DNA of 64,000 nt from Candidula unifasciata (lineage: Eukaryota > Mollusca > Gastropoda > Stylommatophora > Geomitridae): assembly GCA_905116865.2 (NCBI GenBank), contig CAJHNH020000564.1:124001-188000 (forward strand). Direction: 5' to 3'. Position 1 is the first letter of the stretch, and the number at the start of each line of letters is the position of its first letter. The notes under the pieces were generated by a model, which ran no database searches, was not told the origin of the DNA, and saw only the letters and a list, made by a program, of their open reading frames with translations. The translations under genes and the position numbers were made by a program. Shown in pieces: positions 31,376 to 41,630 of the stretch.

Positions 31376-31810
31376 TTGATTCCTAATGATGGCAATTTCT
31401 GTTGTTATATGCACTTTATTATACACATACCTTTTCAATTATTTACTGTTGTGGTCTGGTCATTTCCTGGTTAAAAGCGTCGAATCCGTTTGAGTTTTCT
31501 GTAAAGCATACATCCCGTCTATCTAATGTCTGATTAATATTGTCAAGAGAATGTATTTGGCGTTGTCTGTGTCTTTGCCGCAAACAAAAACATATTATTC
31601 ATTACTGATTTCAAGCTAAACCTTATATGGCGATATAGCATGAGAAATAAATTCAAGGAATTGGTCAACACTTTTGAGAAAGTGGTACTATAAGACTGGA
31701 CAAAACACTAAACGCATACAGTGTAACATTATGTCAGTGGTAGGTGACCACAGCATTTCTCTCTCCCTCTCTCTCTCTCTTTATGTGTGTGTGTGTTTCT
31801 ATTTTCCCTC

Positions 31811-31812
<2 letters not shown>
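31376..31812. other. Non-coding, nothing recognised
   Basis: CT and GT microsatellite bits near 31758-31800 lead into the AT tract. No gene was seen. Confidence 0.4.
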
Positions 31813-31900
<88 letters not shown>

Positions 31901-31910
31901 TATATATAAA
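31813..31910. repeat. (AT)n microsatellite
   Basis: About 48 AT units with a single TAA break near 31892. Confidence 0.95.
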
Positions 31911-32954
31911 ATGTGAGTTATTATTGGTGCTCACAGACAAAACAGTTTTAGGGTAGAATAAATCTTCATGCAGGAATTAAATATTGCTGTCTTATGCTTG
32001 TACTGAGTTATTCGAAGGGTGTAAATGGTGTCAACAAAGTTGGTGGTCTCATAGGACATGTTTAACTTTTAAAGAACTGGGCACACAGGCCCGTCTTACA
32101 CTTGCCCTTTTTGCTTCGCTATTTACATTCCTTCTTCCATTCATACATCACACACAAAAAATACTAAGGTAAGTATGTAAGTATACAAAGATAAACAAAT
32201 ACAGAGACTGCCAGTGTTGGAATATAACACATCTGATGCCAAAAGCGTTACAGGCTTAGAACAATGAACACAATTTAAACCTCAACCACCACCCCCCCCC
32301 CCTACTCTACCCAAACACCCCACCCCCTCCTTAATCTTTAATCACAGTATTGCTTATGTGATTTTGTTCCTTCTCTGTAATACATCTTGTGTTATTTTGC
32401 AAGTTTTCTTCAAATCCAAACTGCAACATCCTTTAGCTAATCCTTAGAATTAATTTATTTCAATCTTATTCGCGGGTTTTTGTTAATAATCTCCGTTGTC
32501 AGCTTTGTTCGGTTTATTTTCTGTTTGTGTGTGTGGGTGTGTGTGTGTTGTTGTTTTTGTTTGCGTCTTATCTTTTTCAATATGCATGCAGTTATTTTAT
32601 TTAGTGAGTTTATTATGGTACCTGTTTGGAAAAATCATATGACAATACTGGAGATAATCATCGACATCAATTTTCACTTCTGCTGTTAAGCGGCGTGGGG
32701 AGTAACAGTTTGCGATCCATTGCTAGATGGGCAGCAATGACTATTGACATTCCGTACACTTCTATAAGCTCTTAAATGTCATTAATCCGTGTTCTACTAG
32801 GGCGACCTTTTCCTTTCATATCAGATCTTTTCGCGCGAAGAGCCTAGTTGTTGTTCTAGCTATATTCTAACTAGATGACCAAATCATTTGATCTTCTGTT
32901 TCTCAACGGATTTTCTGCATGGCGTTGTTCCTAAAGTCTGCCATGCAAATGTTG
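31911..32954. other. 1-kb AT-rich non-coding stretch
   Basis: C-rich patches near 32290-32330 and a GT-rich patch near 32530. Open frames of 60-70 codons lack motifs. Confidence 0.45.
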
Positions 32955-33079
32955 ATACACACATATATTTTAGAGATCAATCGGCACTAAATAAGTGATG
33001 CGGTCAACCCCCCGTCTGTCACCTTTACTTCCTAGATCTTTACCTGGTACACGTTTTAGGCGGCGTACCAACCAAGGTC
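32955..33079 (-). mobile_element. SINE-E copy, 3' part, split by SINE-A
   Basis: The plus strand has GATCAATCGGCACTAAATAAG, CACCTTTACTTCCTAG and GTACCAACCAAGGTC, the complement of the SINE-E body. It continues with ATTAAAAAAATGTAAATTC at 33341 after the SINE-A insertion. Confidence 0.75.
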
Positions 33080-33330
33080 GACGTCTGTGGCTTAGACGTT
33101 GCGAACGCGCTTCATAATGCCGGGGTGCCGGGTTTGATCTCAGCTGCAGCCGATTTGGCCACAGACCGCCCTGCGTTGGTTTCGACAGCGGTTTCGAGAG
33201 TCGACCTTTTAGTAGCAATGGCAAACTACTGAACTTAAATTTGCCTAGAAAATTCCACAACAGCCACACACATACAAAAGGTTTAGGTTGGTCCTGCAAC
33301 GTCCTACAAAGGATACGCAACCAACTAAAG
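33080..33330 (+). mobile_element. SINE-A inserted in SINE-E, 10-bp target duplication
   Basis: AACCAAGGTC (33070-33079) and AACGAAGGTC (33331-33340) match at 9 of 10. The head reads GTCTGTGGCTTAGACGTTGCG and the B box is GGTTTGATCTC. The rest is GTTTCGACAGCGGTTTC, GGCAAACTACTGAAC and GGATACGCAACCAAC. This SINE-A is therefore younger than the SINE-E copy it splits. Confidence 0.85.
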
Positions 33331-33340
33331 AACGAAGGTC

Positions 33341-33430
33341 ATTAAAAAAATGTAAATTCTCAGGTGCAAATTTGAATCCAAGACCTTTGTGCCGACAGGT
33401 TTAACCACTACGCTACTGCACTCCCATAGT
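33341..33430 (-). mobile_element. SINE-E tRNA-like head (continuation of the split copy)
   Basis: On the complement: GCAGTAGCGTAGTGGTTAAAC (A box) and TCTTGGATTCAAATTTG (B box). These join, across the SINE-A, to the body at 32955. Confidence 0.7.
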
Positions 33431-33469
33431 CTTTACTGGTCGTCATAATCTCAGTTTGTCCCCCGGAAA

Positions 33470-33640
33470 ATTCGAGGTCCAATTTTTACAGAGGAGAAAA
33501 AGGATCCACTGACCCCACCCAATCACACTGTGAAAGAGGAATAATTAGGGAGTGTGGTTCGAAGTCGGAATGCGTTTGCATGAGAGCCGGGGTACCGACA
33601 GGTTGCCTACGAGCAAGCCATATCTGCGAAACAGAGAAGA
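33470..33640 (+). mobile_element. Repeat D copy, 3'-truncated
   Basis: Contains AGGATCCACTGACCCCACC, GGTTCGAAGTCGGAATGCG and TGCATGAGAGCCGGGGTACCG, then CATATCTGCGAAACAGAG. The second half is missing, and a purine-rich block replaces it. Confidence 0.7.
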
Positions 33641-33810
33641 AAAAAAAAAGAAAAAAGAAGAAGAAGGAAGAAAAGAAGAAAGAAGAAAAAGAAGAAAAGA
33701 AAAAAAAGAAAAAAAAGGAAAGAAAAAAGAATTTTAAAAAGGAAGGAAAAAGAAGGAAGAAAGAATAAAATAAGAAGGGGGAAAAGCGAAAAAGAAGAAG
33801 GAGGTAATAA
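33638..33810. repeat. GAA/AAG-rich purine block
   Basis: Irregular GAA and AAAG repeats directly follow the truncated repeat D, whose natural tail is GAA. Lys/Glu-rich frames here are compositional. Confidence 0.85.
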
Positions 33811-33899
33811 TAATGTAATATATCATTTCGATTCTCGTACTTTTTGGTCCATGGAAGCAAAACGCTGGGCGTTTCCTGTGTGTGTTCCCATTCATGGTT

Positions 33900-34135
33900 C
33901 CAGGAACTGTTGAAATCTCTCCCCCCCCTTTTTTGGGGGGGTTTTTTTCCTTCCCCCTTTTTTAAAACCCCCAAAAAATTAATTTTTTTTTTTTTTTTTT
34001 TTCCCCTTGGTTTTTTAAAAAAACCCCCTTTTTTTTTTTTTAAAAAAAAGGGGAAAAAAAAAAAAAAAAAAAAATTTTAATTTTTTCCCCCCCAAAAAAA
34101 AACCCCCTCTCAAAATTCCAATCTTTATTATTCCG
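33900..34135. other. Run-only sequence, probable assembly or basecalling artefact
   Basis: The segment consists almost wholly of homopolymer runs of C, T, G and A of 4-20 bases in succession (for example CCCCCCCTTTTTTGGGGGGG), with no other structure. Normal DNA of this window does not look like this. It most likely reflects unreliable consensus rather than genome content. Confidence 0.7.
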
Positions 34136-34197
34136 TGGTACTTATTTAGGAAGAAGAAGACGATGGCTTTCATGCACTAGATTTTATATTTCGTGTC

Positions 34198-34276
<79 letters not shown>
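34198..34276. repeat. (CT)n microsatellite
   Basis: CTGTCTGTCTGT leads into about 35 CT units with a GT break. Confidence 0.95.
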
Positions 34277-34277
<1 letters not shown>

Positions 34278-34479
34278 GAACGGACAGTCTCCTGCCGAAA
34301 ACGTCGCACAAAGCACGAACTCCAGGTGACTGATCCAAGTTATCTCTAGAAAAATTGTAGTCGAAAATCGAACGGCGCGGTTCGCAATAATATTTCAGAA
34401 GTTAGATTTGAACCCAAGAATATAATTTTTTCAAAGCCTTAAGGTGCCTGTTTCCTGGTACCCATTTGCAAAACAAAGG

Positions 34480-34665
34480 TTATTTTGAACAAAGAAGACA
34501 CCAGCGATAGATTTGCACAATTTATTATGTAAAGGATTCACTTTTTTTGCTTGATTTATGTAATTGTTTCTGCAGTATGTACCTGACGAGATACAGCTAA
34601 ATATGCCAGGCAATGAATTGTGCAATTTATTGTTTGTGTCTTCTTTGTTCAAATTTACAACAGGG
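34480..34665. repeat. Imperfect inverted repeat (~45-bp arms)
   Basis: Left arm TTGAACAAAGAAGACACCAG and TTTGCACAATTTATTATG (34487-34528). Right arm GAATTGTGCAATTTATTG and GTGTCTTCTTTGTTCAAA (34612-34657). The arms are complementary over about 45 bp with a small internal change, around an 85-bp loop. The right arm resembles 26330-26400. Confidence 0.75.
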
Positions 34666-35119
34666 AAACATTGCTTTGATTTTCTAAGGGGTTATTTTCA
34701 TAAATGACTTCAGACTATTGCCTCCTTCAACCCTCTATTTTCCAAAGGATTATAAGTTCTGAAACAATTGGCACCGATCCGTCTTAGCTCTTGCCGTCGC
34801 ACACAGTGTGCTCCATGTCCTATTTTAATCACCACTGTCTCTTTTTTTTCTGCTGCATGTGTCAATCTGACGAATATTAAATGGGATGCATCCAAGAAAG
34901 GCAAAGACATAGGAGACATGTCTGAACAGTCGATAGTGATTAGTGATTAGAAAGGATTATCATCACAGCACTCCGTACAGATCTATGATGCTCCAATCTC
35001 CTCCCCAAAAGTTCCACAAGTGTAAAACGACTGATGACGCCTGTTCTGTATTGGTTAATGAAACGTCTCGTCCCCTTGGTGAAATAGTCATTTCTTGCAG
35101 CTCCAGGCTGCACCCCATG
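34666..35119. other. Non-coding, nothing firm
   Basis: The 34710-35119 segment continues the minus-strand reading direction of the LINE RNase H piece at 35120. It could be the rest of that ORF in decay, but I see no motif. Confidence 0.35.
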
Positions 35120-35300
35120 TCCATCAGTCTGGGCAGGGATAGGGAGTCATGTTCTTTGGCGTGCTCCTCGGTACGGTAAGTGCAGCGCATGGCATTTATA
35201 ACATTACTTTTGTCCAGTACTGGATCAGCCATTGCAACTGTAGTGTGAGCAAGATAGTCTGCACACTCGTTCCCTTGAACACCCGTTAAAGGCAAAGAAG
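35120..35300 (-). mobile_element. LINE remnant: RNase H C-terminal piece
   Basis: Within a 114-codon minus frame: GVQGNECADYLAHTTVAMAD, then LDKSNVINAMR. This matches 'GVxGNExADxLA' plus the variable tail of LINE RNase H domains. The usual 'GHA' before it is out of frame. It differs in sequence from the pieces at 2905, 9375, 25246 and 42760, so several RNase H LINE lineages are represented. Confidence 0.65.
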
Positions 35301-35310
35301 ATGTCAAATA

Positions 35311-35877
35311 CTGGGGACACAGAGCAGATTATACAGAATAATCTAACATGCACTTCAATGGGAAACAAATGGGCTAAGGAGGCAAGGATTTTAAAAAAAA
35401 AAAAAATCTTAAGACGAACGTCGACGAGAGAGGACAAAGCTGCTGGATTTGATCCATCCATGCTGGTAAAACAATTATGCAGGAAAGAAAACAATGGTAG
35501 AATACATTGCGAGCGCTATCTCCCGTGTGATGGCACAACACGATGAGAATGATAATGACGTCTGAATATTTCTTAATTTCGTTGGCTTCAGTGTAGGAGG
35601 TTTGTGTAAACGTCCCCACTTGGCTATACCCCCGTCATGTGACTATTTGTCGACAGTCCAAGATAACAATGCATCACAGAATGTCAAAGCTAAAGCTATC
35701 AAAAGGTTTACAAATGTTTCAATAGTTTGTTTGATCTTTCATTGTCCAATACAACCTTTGTATCTTTCATTACCCGATATCCGAATGAATGCGTTCCTGT
35801 TTTTCTCATCCTTTTAGCTAGCCGGACTTCATACTTTTCAAGCTGTCATTATTTATTGATTCTGCCTCTCCTTCTTT
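35311..35877. other. Non-coding, nothing recognised
   Basis: An A-run (35391-35406) splits open frames. No motifs or repeat copies were seen. Confidence 0.4.
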
Positions 35878-36110
35878 GTGTTCATTAGCTGTAAATTCCT
35901 GCGAAAAGTTCTGCTTTTTCGTCCACCTCTGGACTGCAATCTTGTTCGCATAACCTGAATGTAGAGGGCACATATCTGGCTTCTTTATATGCAGACTGTT
36001 GGTTCCCCTAATTAGTCTACTCTTACGATATGCTTGTTAGGGGGAGGCAGTGGTCTGTATTTATTTGACCTACAATAGGTCCTCGGATGCCACATGGGGA
36101 GAATTATTGA
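35878..36110 (-). mobile_element. Repeat D copy, diverged
   Basis: The plus strand has TGTTCATTAGCTGTAAATTCC, GTCCACCTCTGGACTGCAATC, TATGCAGACTGTTGGTTCC and ATGCTTGTTAGGGGGAGGCAG. The CTTCGAAG middle is deleted. The end CCACATGGGGAGAA is the 5' terminus. Confidence 0.75.
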
Positions 36111-36737
36111 CTGAAAGCTGCAATTATTACATTCGGAGGAAAAAAATAAAAAGACGAAGTGTTTATTAAACTATCGCTGTTTTTTATTTCTGTTATAAAA
36201 ACGAACTTATTCAAGCCTCTGTATTTCAGTACAAAGATCACAATATTCTAAATAAATCAACAGCTGGCCTGGCCAGATCTCGCAACGCACTATTTGACCG
36301 CCGAGTTATCGACAGCCTTAGCCTTGTACTGCTGGTGTGCAACCATGGATGTTCTTTAAAGAGCTATTTGTTAGGATCATTCCACCCTTCAGAGGCCGAG
36401 CTAGCGCAAGGTACCTAAACTATACAGTGAGACGCGAACACTAATCAAGCCGCATTTTACAGCCAATACTATATCATCATGCCACCAGGAAGCAGACAAA
36501 GCGGCAAGCAAGCCTGACCGCAAAGCAAATTACCAGCTGTGCCATCCGATCTGCATCAGATTCTTAAAAAAAGAAAAAGAAAGCAGTCAATGGTAAAGTA
36601 AAGAAGGATGACGCCCCGGCAAATGATGAGGCCCTGAGTGACGCACCAGAGTCACCTGAACTAGAATTACCAACATCACAGCCACTCAAGAATCAGCCTA
36701 TCCAGAGCCATCAATCTGACCCGACAGGCAATGAACT
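36111..36737. other. Segment with a possible old coding remnant
   Basis: At 36480 there is MPPGSRQSGKQA followed by a stop. In a shifted frame at about 36560-36735 the reading KKRKKKAVNGKVKKDD and SDAPESPELELPTSQPL is lysine-rich then acidic/proline-rich. It could be the N-terminal ORF of a retroelement or a decayed host exon; I cannot tell. The hAT element follows immediately. Confidence 0.35.
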
Positions 36738-37942
36738 TAGAGTTGCCATATTGGCATTTTTTAATGGCAGATTCCTCAAATTTGGCACATTTGAAATTGA
36801 ACTGGCATAAGATAATGAACTGGCATATTCTGGCACATTTGGATTTTTCCTGGATTTTATTATGAAGATGTGCTCACATTTTCTTCATGGTTCCTCCGTT
36901 ATAAGCACGCAGATTTACTAACAGCAATGTAGACCTACAGTTGACCTCTTTATCTCAGTTTGACTTTGTTGGGATGTCCTGGTACGGACTAACGGAGATT
37001 CGCGCAATTTCTTTTTTGTATTTGTTGCCTTCCTAAACGGATCGTGACTTCGATAAACCAAGGCCCTCTGTAATTTATGTTAATCTACAAGAATTAATTC
37101 GGGATTTAAACCAAAACCCACCACTAATACCAAGCGATTCAGACTGTTCAGATACTTCTTGCGGACATAAAATAGAGAGGATATAGATCTACGTCTATCT
37201 GTGATAGGTTTTATTACTTTTACCAATGGCCCCGTCATCCCCCCCCCCCCGTCCCCCTCCTCAATGGAAAGCATCTAATGACATCGCAAGTATAATAGTA
37301 ACTGGAAGAAAACATACTCATGGCTCAAAAGACCTTCAGACGAATAGAGGCAGCATATCGTAAACTGTGTCATTGCACTGTTGCACCAAGAATTAGTAGC
37401 ATTTCAAATCATCAAAAATCAGAAAAACACAGGAAAAAAAAGTCAGTCATAGCTGATTACAACAAAAACTCCAAGGCAAAGTAATGATAAAGTTAAAGGC
37501 AGCAGAGTTGCAACTTGCTGATGACCTGCCATTGCGCAATACGCACAATTGATCACCTAAGTGAAATCATGAGAGCTCATGCTCGTGGGAGTACACAGGA
37601 GCACATACAGTTGCTAACAACTAAATGTTCATGCCTAAAAAAAATATTATACCGCCTGCACTTAAGGATGACCTTGTTGATGATTTTCGGAACAAGAAAT
37701 ATGCCATCATTATAGACGAGTTGCAAAGAATTCATTCCATCTGAGAAAATGCTTAAAGATTTTACATCCGAAAAGGTTTACGCTGTATCTTTCACTGGTT
37801 CCAGTGAGGATGACAGTGAAGAATTTAATCTAGAGCTTTTGATGTGAAGTGAGTATACTGTTACACTTTATTTGACATTTCTGGCATATTTTGGGTGATG
37901 GTTTGGCATAAAATGAAGTTTTTTTTTTATCTGGCAACCCTG
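36738..37942 (+). mobile_element. hAT transposon, internally deleted, transposase remnant inside
   Basis: Ends: TAGAGTTGCCATATTGGC at the left, and at the right the complement reads CAGGGTTGCCAGAT. Flanks AATGAACT (36730-36737) and AGCGGACT (37943-37950) agree at 5 of 8, the differences being transitions. The coding remnant reads, in pieces, ISNHQKSEKHRKK (a zinc-finger histidine region), KAAELQLADDLPLR, IDHLSEIMRAHARGS, PALKDDLVDDFRNKKYAIII and DE. This is the N-terminal to first-catalytic-Asp part of the hAT transposases that start with a BED/TTF-type finger. The central DDE core is deleted, and EKMLKDFTSEKVYAVSF lies near 37750. It is not functional. Confidence 0.78.
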
Positions 37943-37954
37943 AGCGGACTGACA

Positions 37955-38195
37955 ATTACAGGTTTGCAGGCACATTATTTCTCTGACATGGACAGTTGGT
38001 AGATTAGTGAAAATTATTTGGAAGCTGCGGAGATGTGGTTTTATAGAAAAATGATAAAATACACTGGACAGATAAAAAGAGTAATGAAGATGTCTTGAAA
38101 TAAACTGACTCACGATCAGAACTGATTGCCCACATCAAATTGAGACTACATTCTTTGGTCATGTGACGAGAAAGAGAAAACTGGAGTACATCGTG
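37955..38195 (+). mobile_element. LINE remnant, RT C-terminal piece
   Basis: About 38005-38080 reads ENYLEAAEMWFYRKMIKYTG. The segment 38105-38190 is a decayed copy of the LINE at 18900-18990 (both contain ACTGACTCACG, AGAACTGA, GCCCACATCA and TTCTTTGGTC). 'EAxEMWxYRxMLKI' is the standard stretch after the RT domain in many LINEs. Confidence 0.68.
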
Positions 38196-38564
38196 ACAGT
38201 AGAGATAGGTTTTCAAACTCAAAAAGATTCGTGGCAAGAAGGATGTTCAGTCCACATACTTTGAGTGCAGGACCTTGCTTAGTTTATTCATTCTTCCTAG
38301 CATGTCAGTCCAAAAAAATTGTAAGAAAATGTGATTCCATTTTTCTCAAATTTTTTTTTTACAATTTAATCCCTCTGCCTCTCTCCTATTATTCACAGCT
38401 GTTATTTATCAACTGATAAAGAATTCAGTGCATGCTTTATTCTTTCGAACACCTCTCCCAGCCCCCACTCCCTCTTAAAAAAAACCGACACACACAACAA
38501 CAACACACACACACACACACAGAGCGAGAGAGCATGCATAGCATCAATGTGTGCTGACAATTGT
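38196..38564. other. Non-coding, nothing recognised
   Basis: Short CA run at 38495-38520. No gene was seen. Confidence 0.4.
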
Positions 38565-38565
38565 G

Positions 38566-38970
38566 TGCTAGACAAACTGTTGACCACATAACCTTTTCAA
38601 GTAGGTGATGTTAACACATTTCAGTAGATGAGTTGCTAGACAAACTGTTGACAACATAACCTTTTCACGTAGGTGATGTTAACACATTTCAGTAGATGAG
38701 TTGCTAGACAAACTGTTGACCACATAACCTTTTCACGTAGGTGATGTTAACACATTTCAGTAGATGAGTTGCTAGACAAACTGTTGACCACATAAACTTT
38801 TCACGTAGGGGATGTCGACACATTCCAGGAGATGAGTTGCTAGACAAACTGTTGACCACCTAACCTTTTCACGTAGATGATGTCAACACATTCCAGGAGA
38901 TGAGTTGCTGGACAAACACTTGACCACATAACCTTTTCACGTAGATGTCAACAGATTCCAGCAGATGGGT
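38566..38970. repeat. 68-bp minisatellite, about six units
   Basis: TGCTAGACAAACTGTTGACC starts units at 38566, 38634, 38702, 38770, 38838 and (changed) 38906, with exact 68-bp spacing. Units also share CATAACCTTTTCACGTAGG and ACACATTYCAG. The first three units are nearly identical; later ones diverge. It abuts a hAT transposase remnant. Confidence 0.95.
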
Positions 38971-38984
38971 TGAACTAGCAAAAA

Positions 38985-39235
38985 AATCCACGACTTTGAC
39001 AGAATGAAGATAACTCTCTGCTGCTTTTACTTTCACCAAGTTCAGGCTGTGTACTCCACAGGGAGCATCGATAGTATAAGCTCACTGAGTTTATGAATCC
39101 GCGCATGCAACACAGTTAATCGTCCAGACATATCTGAAGCATTTTCGCATGACTGACCACGGCAGTTTGATATTGTAATTTTTGTCTCATTAAGAAATCC
39201 ACAACTTTGTCTGTTAGATTCTATGCTTCCTCAGA
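38985..39235 (-). mobile_element. hAT transposase remnant (ZMYM1-like type)
   Basis: The minus strand reads DKVVDFLMRQ, then ITISNCRGQSCENASDMSGR, then after shifts DAPCGVHSLNLVKVKAAES. The 'CRGQSYDNAxNMSG' and 'PCxAHSLNLVxVxAAES' motifs are hallmarks of the hAT transposase core found in zinc-finger-MYM-type and related elements. Frames are broken. No terminal inverted repeats were located, and it is a different lineage from the hAT at 36738. Confidence 0.75.
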
Positions 39236-39391
39236 AAAAGAATATGGCAAGGAACAACATTAAATGTTCCACAGCCTGACAGCCTTTGATTTATTGGGCA
39301 GTCAGTGTCAGTTGCTCTGCACGTAAGATGTCTCGACAGCCTGTAGTTTACTTCCGGCACAAATGGCCTAAAATTATTCTGAACAGGGACC

Positions 39392-39608
39392 CTGACTGAC
39401 TGACTGACTGACTCTCTACTCCACCAGGACATCACACAAGCGACAAACACCCGATGACACAAAGCGCAACCATGCGGATGAGGATCGCCGTAGAGAGGTC
39501 CCAGAAACCGCGTTCAGACATTTAGCCATATTTATGGCCTGCCTATATTGCGGCCCCCGGCAAAAGCCAGGATGGGGCTTCAAAAAAAAATTTCATCCTG
39601 AAAAAGAC
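39392..39608 (-). mobile_element. Repeat B copy with (CTGA)n at its 3' end
   Basis: The plus strand shows CTGACTGACTGACTGACTGAC (39392-39413), then the complement of the repeat B 3' end (CCACCAGGACATCACACAAGCG), running to TTCATCCTGAAAAAGACG. On the sense strand the microsatellite is (GTCA)n directly after the element end, as at 41631. Confidence 0.85.
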
Positions 39609-39847
39609 GATAGAGAATAGTGAATTCAACAGGGACCCTATCATATAACATCTGTGATAGTCTACACAGAAAGAATCCAATTACCTGGTTTATGTATGTA
39701 TATATATATATAAGGTTTAAGGTTCAAACAACTAAATCACCCCGGCGGCCTTTAGTTCATAGGACATTATCTGTTAACAATGTAAGGCTGGGTCAGTCTA
39801 AAAGTCAGTTTCAAAGGGGAGATAACAATCTGACCATCTTCGCGTTT

Positions 39848-40292
39848 GGAGGCTGTAAACTCCGGCGGAAACTCTTAGTTGTTAGTCGACCTCTAGACTT
39901 AAAGTCTTTTTTCAGAACCTGACTGTTGCGTAAAATAGAAATGGAAAATTGAACATGTTGTGACCACTGGAAAGATCTGTGGAAAAAGGGATAGAGGAAG
40001 ACAACGAGAGAAGATGCTTGACAGTCTTGTTGCATGGTATGGCGGTGTGTCGGCACCCGAACTGATACATGATGCAGGAGATCGCAGATTATGGAGAGGC
40101 ATAATCGCCCACGCCAGTCGGCAAGGCACCTGATTATGATGATGATGATGACTGTTGCGTGTACATCAGTTTAATAGATCTGTTGGTTCCTTGCCTCTCA
40201 GGCAGATGCACTCCGACTTCCAATTAGTCGATCCTTACGACATGCTTGCTAGGGAGACAGTGGGTATATTCTTGCCCTCGCCCCCCAGGATA
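39848..40292 (-). mobile_element. Repeat D copy split by a LINE insertion
   Basis: Left part 39848-39931 (TGTAAACTCCGGCGGAAAC to TGACTGTTGCGT) and right part 40149-40292 (TGACTGTTGCGTGTACATC, TGGTTCCTTGCCTCTCAGGC, CATGCTTGCTAGGGAGACAG). The 12-bp overlap is the target duplication of the inserted LINE. Confidence 0.85.
39932..40148 (+). mobile_element. 5'-truncated LINE with perfect 12-bp target duplication
   Basis: TGACTGTTGCGT flanks it at 39920-39931 and 40149-40160. It reads KLEHVVTTGKICGKRDRGRQ and REKMLDSLVAWYGG and ELIHDAGDRRLWRGIIAHAS, then a stop, then a (ATG)n/(TGA)n tail. The frame is intact from start to stop, and the target duplication is exact, so this is the youngest dated insertion in the window. 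The RT is missing because of 5' truncation. Same family as 13110-13850. Confidence 0.88.
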
Positions 40293-40309
40293 AAATGATG
40301 ATGATGATG

Positions 40310-40949
40310 ACGATGAGGATTATAATAGATGATGATGACGATGATATAATGATGTGCTGACTGCCAAATAAAAAAATGCATGAACATGAAATTAGTAAAC
40401 AACAACTTTTAAAGAGAATTGTACTATACTAATACAGAGGGCTACTTTGAACTCTTTACAAAATGTTGGGAGAAGGGGGAGGGGTGTCATTCACTTAACA
40501 GTTTGTTAGGGTGGGGGAGGGCCTCCAGATTCCATAGTCTTCCCGTGGAAAGCAAACAGCATAAAGGGATAGAAAAAGATTTCTGGGAAATACCGAAGCA
40601 AACTCAGGCTGGGTTGGTCACCAAAGTTAATGTTTGCTGTTTTGACCTCTTCCCGTCAACTGCCAACCACATAGGGGCATTTCAACGCTTCGAGTGCCGA
40701 CAGCGAGTGTTGATGATTTCTCGATAGCCAACCTCTGGGTTATTTTATGTCAAGATCTTGACAAACACTTTGAAACAGACATGAAATCAATCGGAGGTCC
40801 GTTTCAGCGTTCCAATTTTGTAAGAAAAAAAGAATTAGTTCTAATTCTGTTGAAACTGGGAAAGAGTTGGTTCTAAATCAATTCGACCTTCGAAAATAAG
40901 AGATGATTCTTTTGACTAATTTAACAAAAATATTTTTGATCTTCTAGCT
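40310..40949. other. Non-coding, GATGAT patch then nothing recognised
   Basis: GATGATGATGA runs lie at 40296-40345. The rest has no motif; the 102-codon frame at 40419-40727 is not recognisable. Confidence 0.4.
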
Positions 40950-40999
40950 ATTGTTCTTGTTATTTTTAATTCTTGTCCTCCTACCACCGCTTCTGCTGC

Positions 41000-41064
41000 T
41001 ACCACCACCACCACCACCACCACCACCACCAATACCACCACTACTACTAATGCTGCTGCTGCTG

Positions 41065-41150
<86 letters not shown>

Positions 41151-41152
41151 GA
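41000..41152. repeat. (CCA)n then (CTA)n trinucleotide block
   Basis: About 10 CCA units are followed by GCTGCTGCTG and about 28 CTA units. Poly-Leu frames are artefacts. Confidence 0.95.
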
Positions 41153-41434
41153 TGCAGCTGCAGCTAATAATAATTATCTGAAAATTAAGTTTCTACGCTA
41201 GCTTTCCTTTCTTCCCGCTACTTCTCATCCTCTTCTCATCCACGCCTATTTTATTACAATCTCCAGCAAAAGCTTCTTTTCTATGTTTGAAACGAAAATT
41301 GATATTTAACCGTAGTCCGCTCTGCATACGTAGCTGCGCAACTGTTACTAGTTAAACAAAATGACGGTCTCCATGTCGTCTGCTGAATGAACGCCATTCC
41401 AATTTAGCTAGACCATAGACCAGCGGTGAATTAG

Positions 41435-41630
41435 TCATTCCCCCCCAGGGATGCAATTTTTCGTGTTTTGAAGCCCCACCCTGGCTTCTGTCGGGAGCCC
41501 TGAATATAGCCGGGGCATAGATATGGGGTTTCTGGGACCTCTCCACGGGTTATCCTTATCCGTATGGTGGCCCTTTGTGTCACCGGGCGTTTATCGCCTG
41601 TGTGATTTCCTGGTGTGGTTAAAAAAAAAA
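41435..41630 (+). mobile_element. Repeat B copy
   Basis: Starts near CCCCCCAGGGATGCAATTTT, has GAATATAGCCGGGGCATAG and GTGGCCCTTTGTGTCACCGGG, and ends GTGTGATTTCCTGGTGTGG then an A-run. (GTCA)n follows. Confidence 0.85.
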
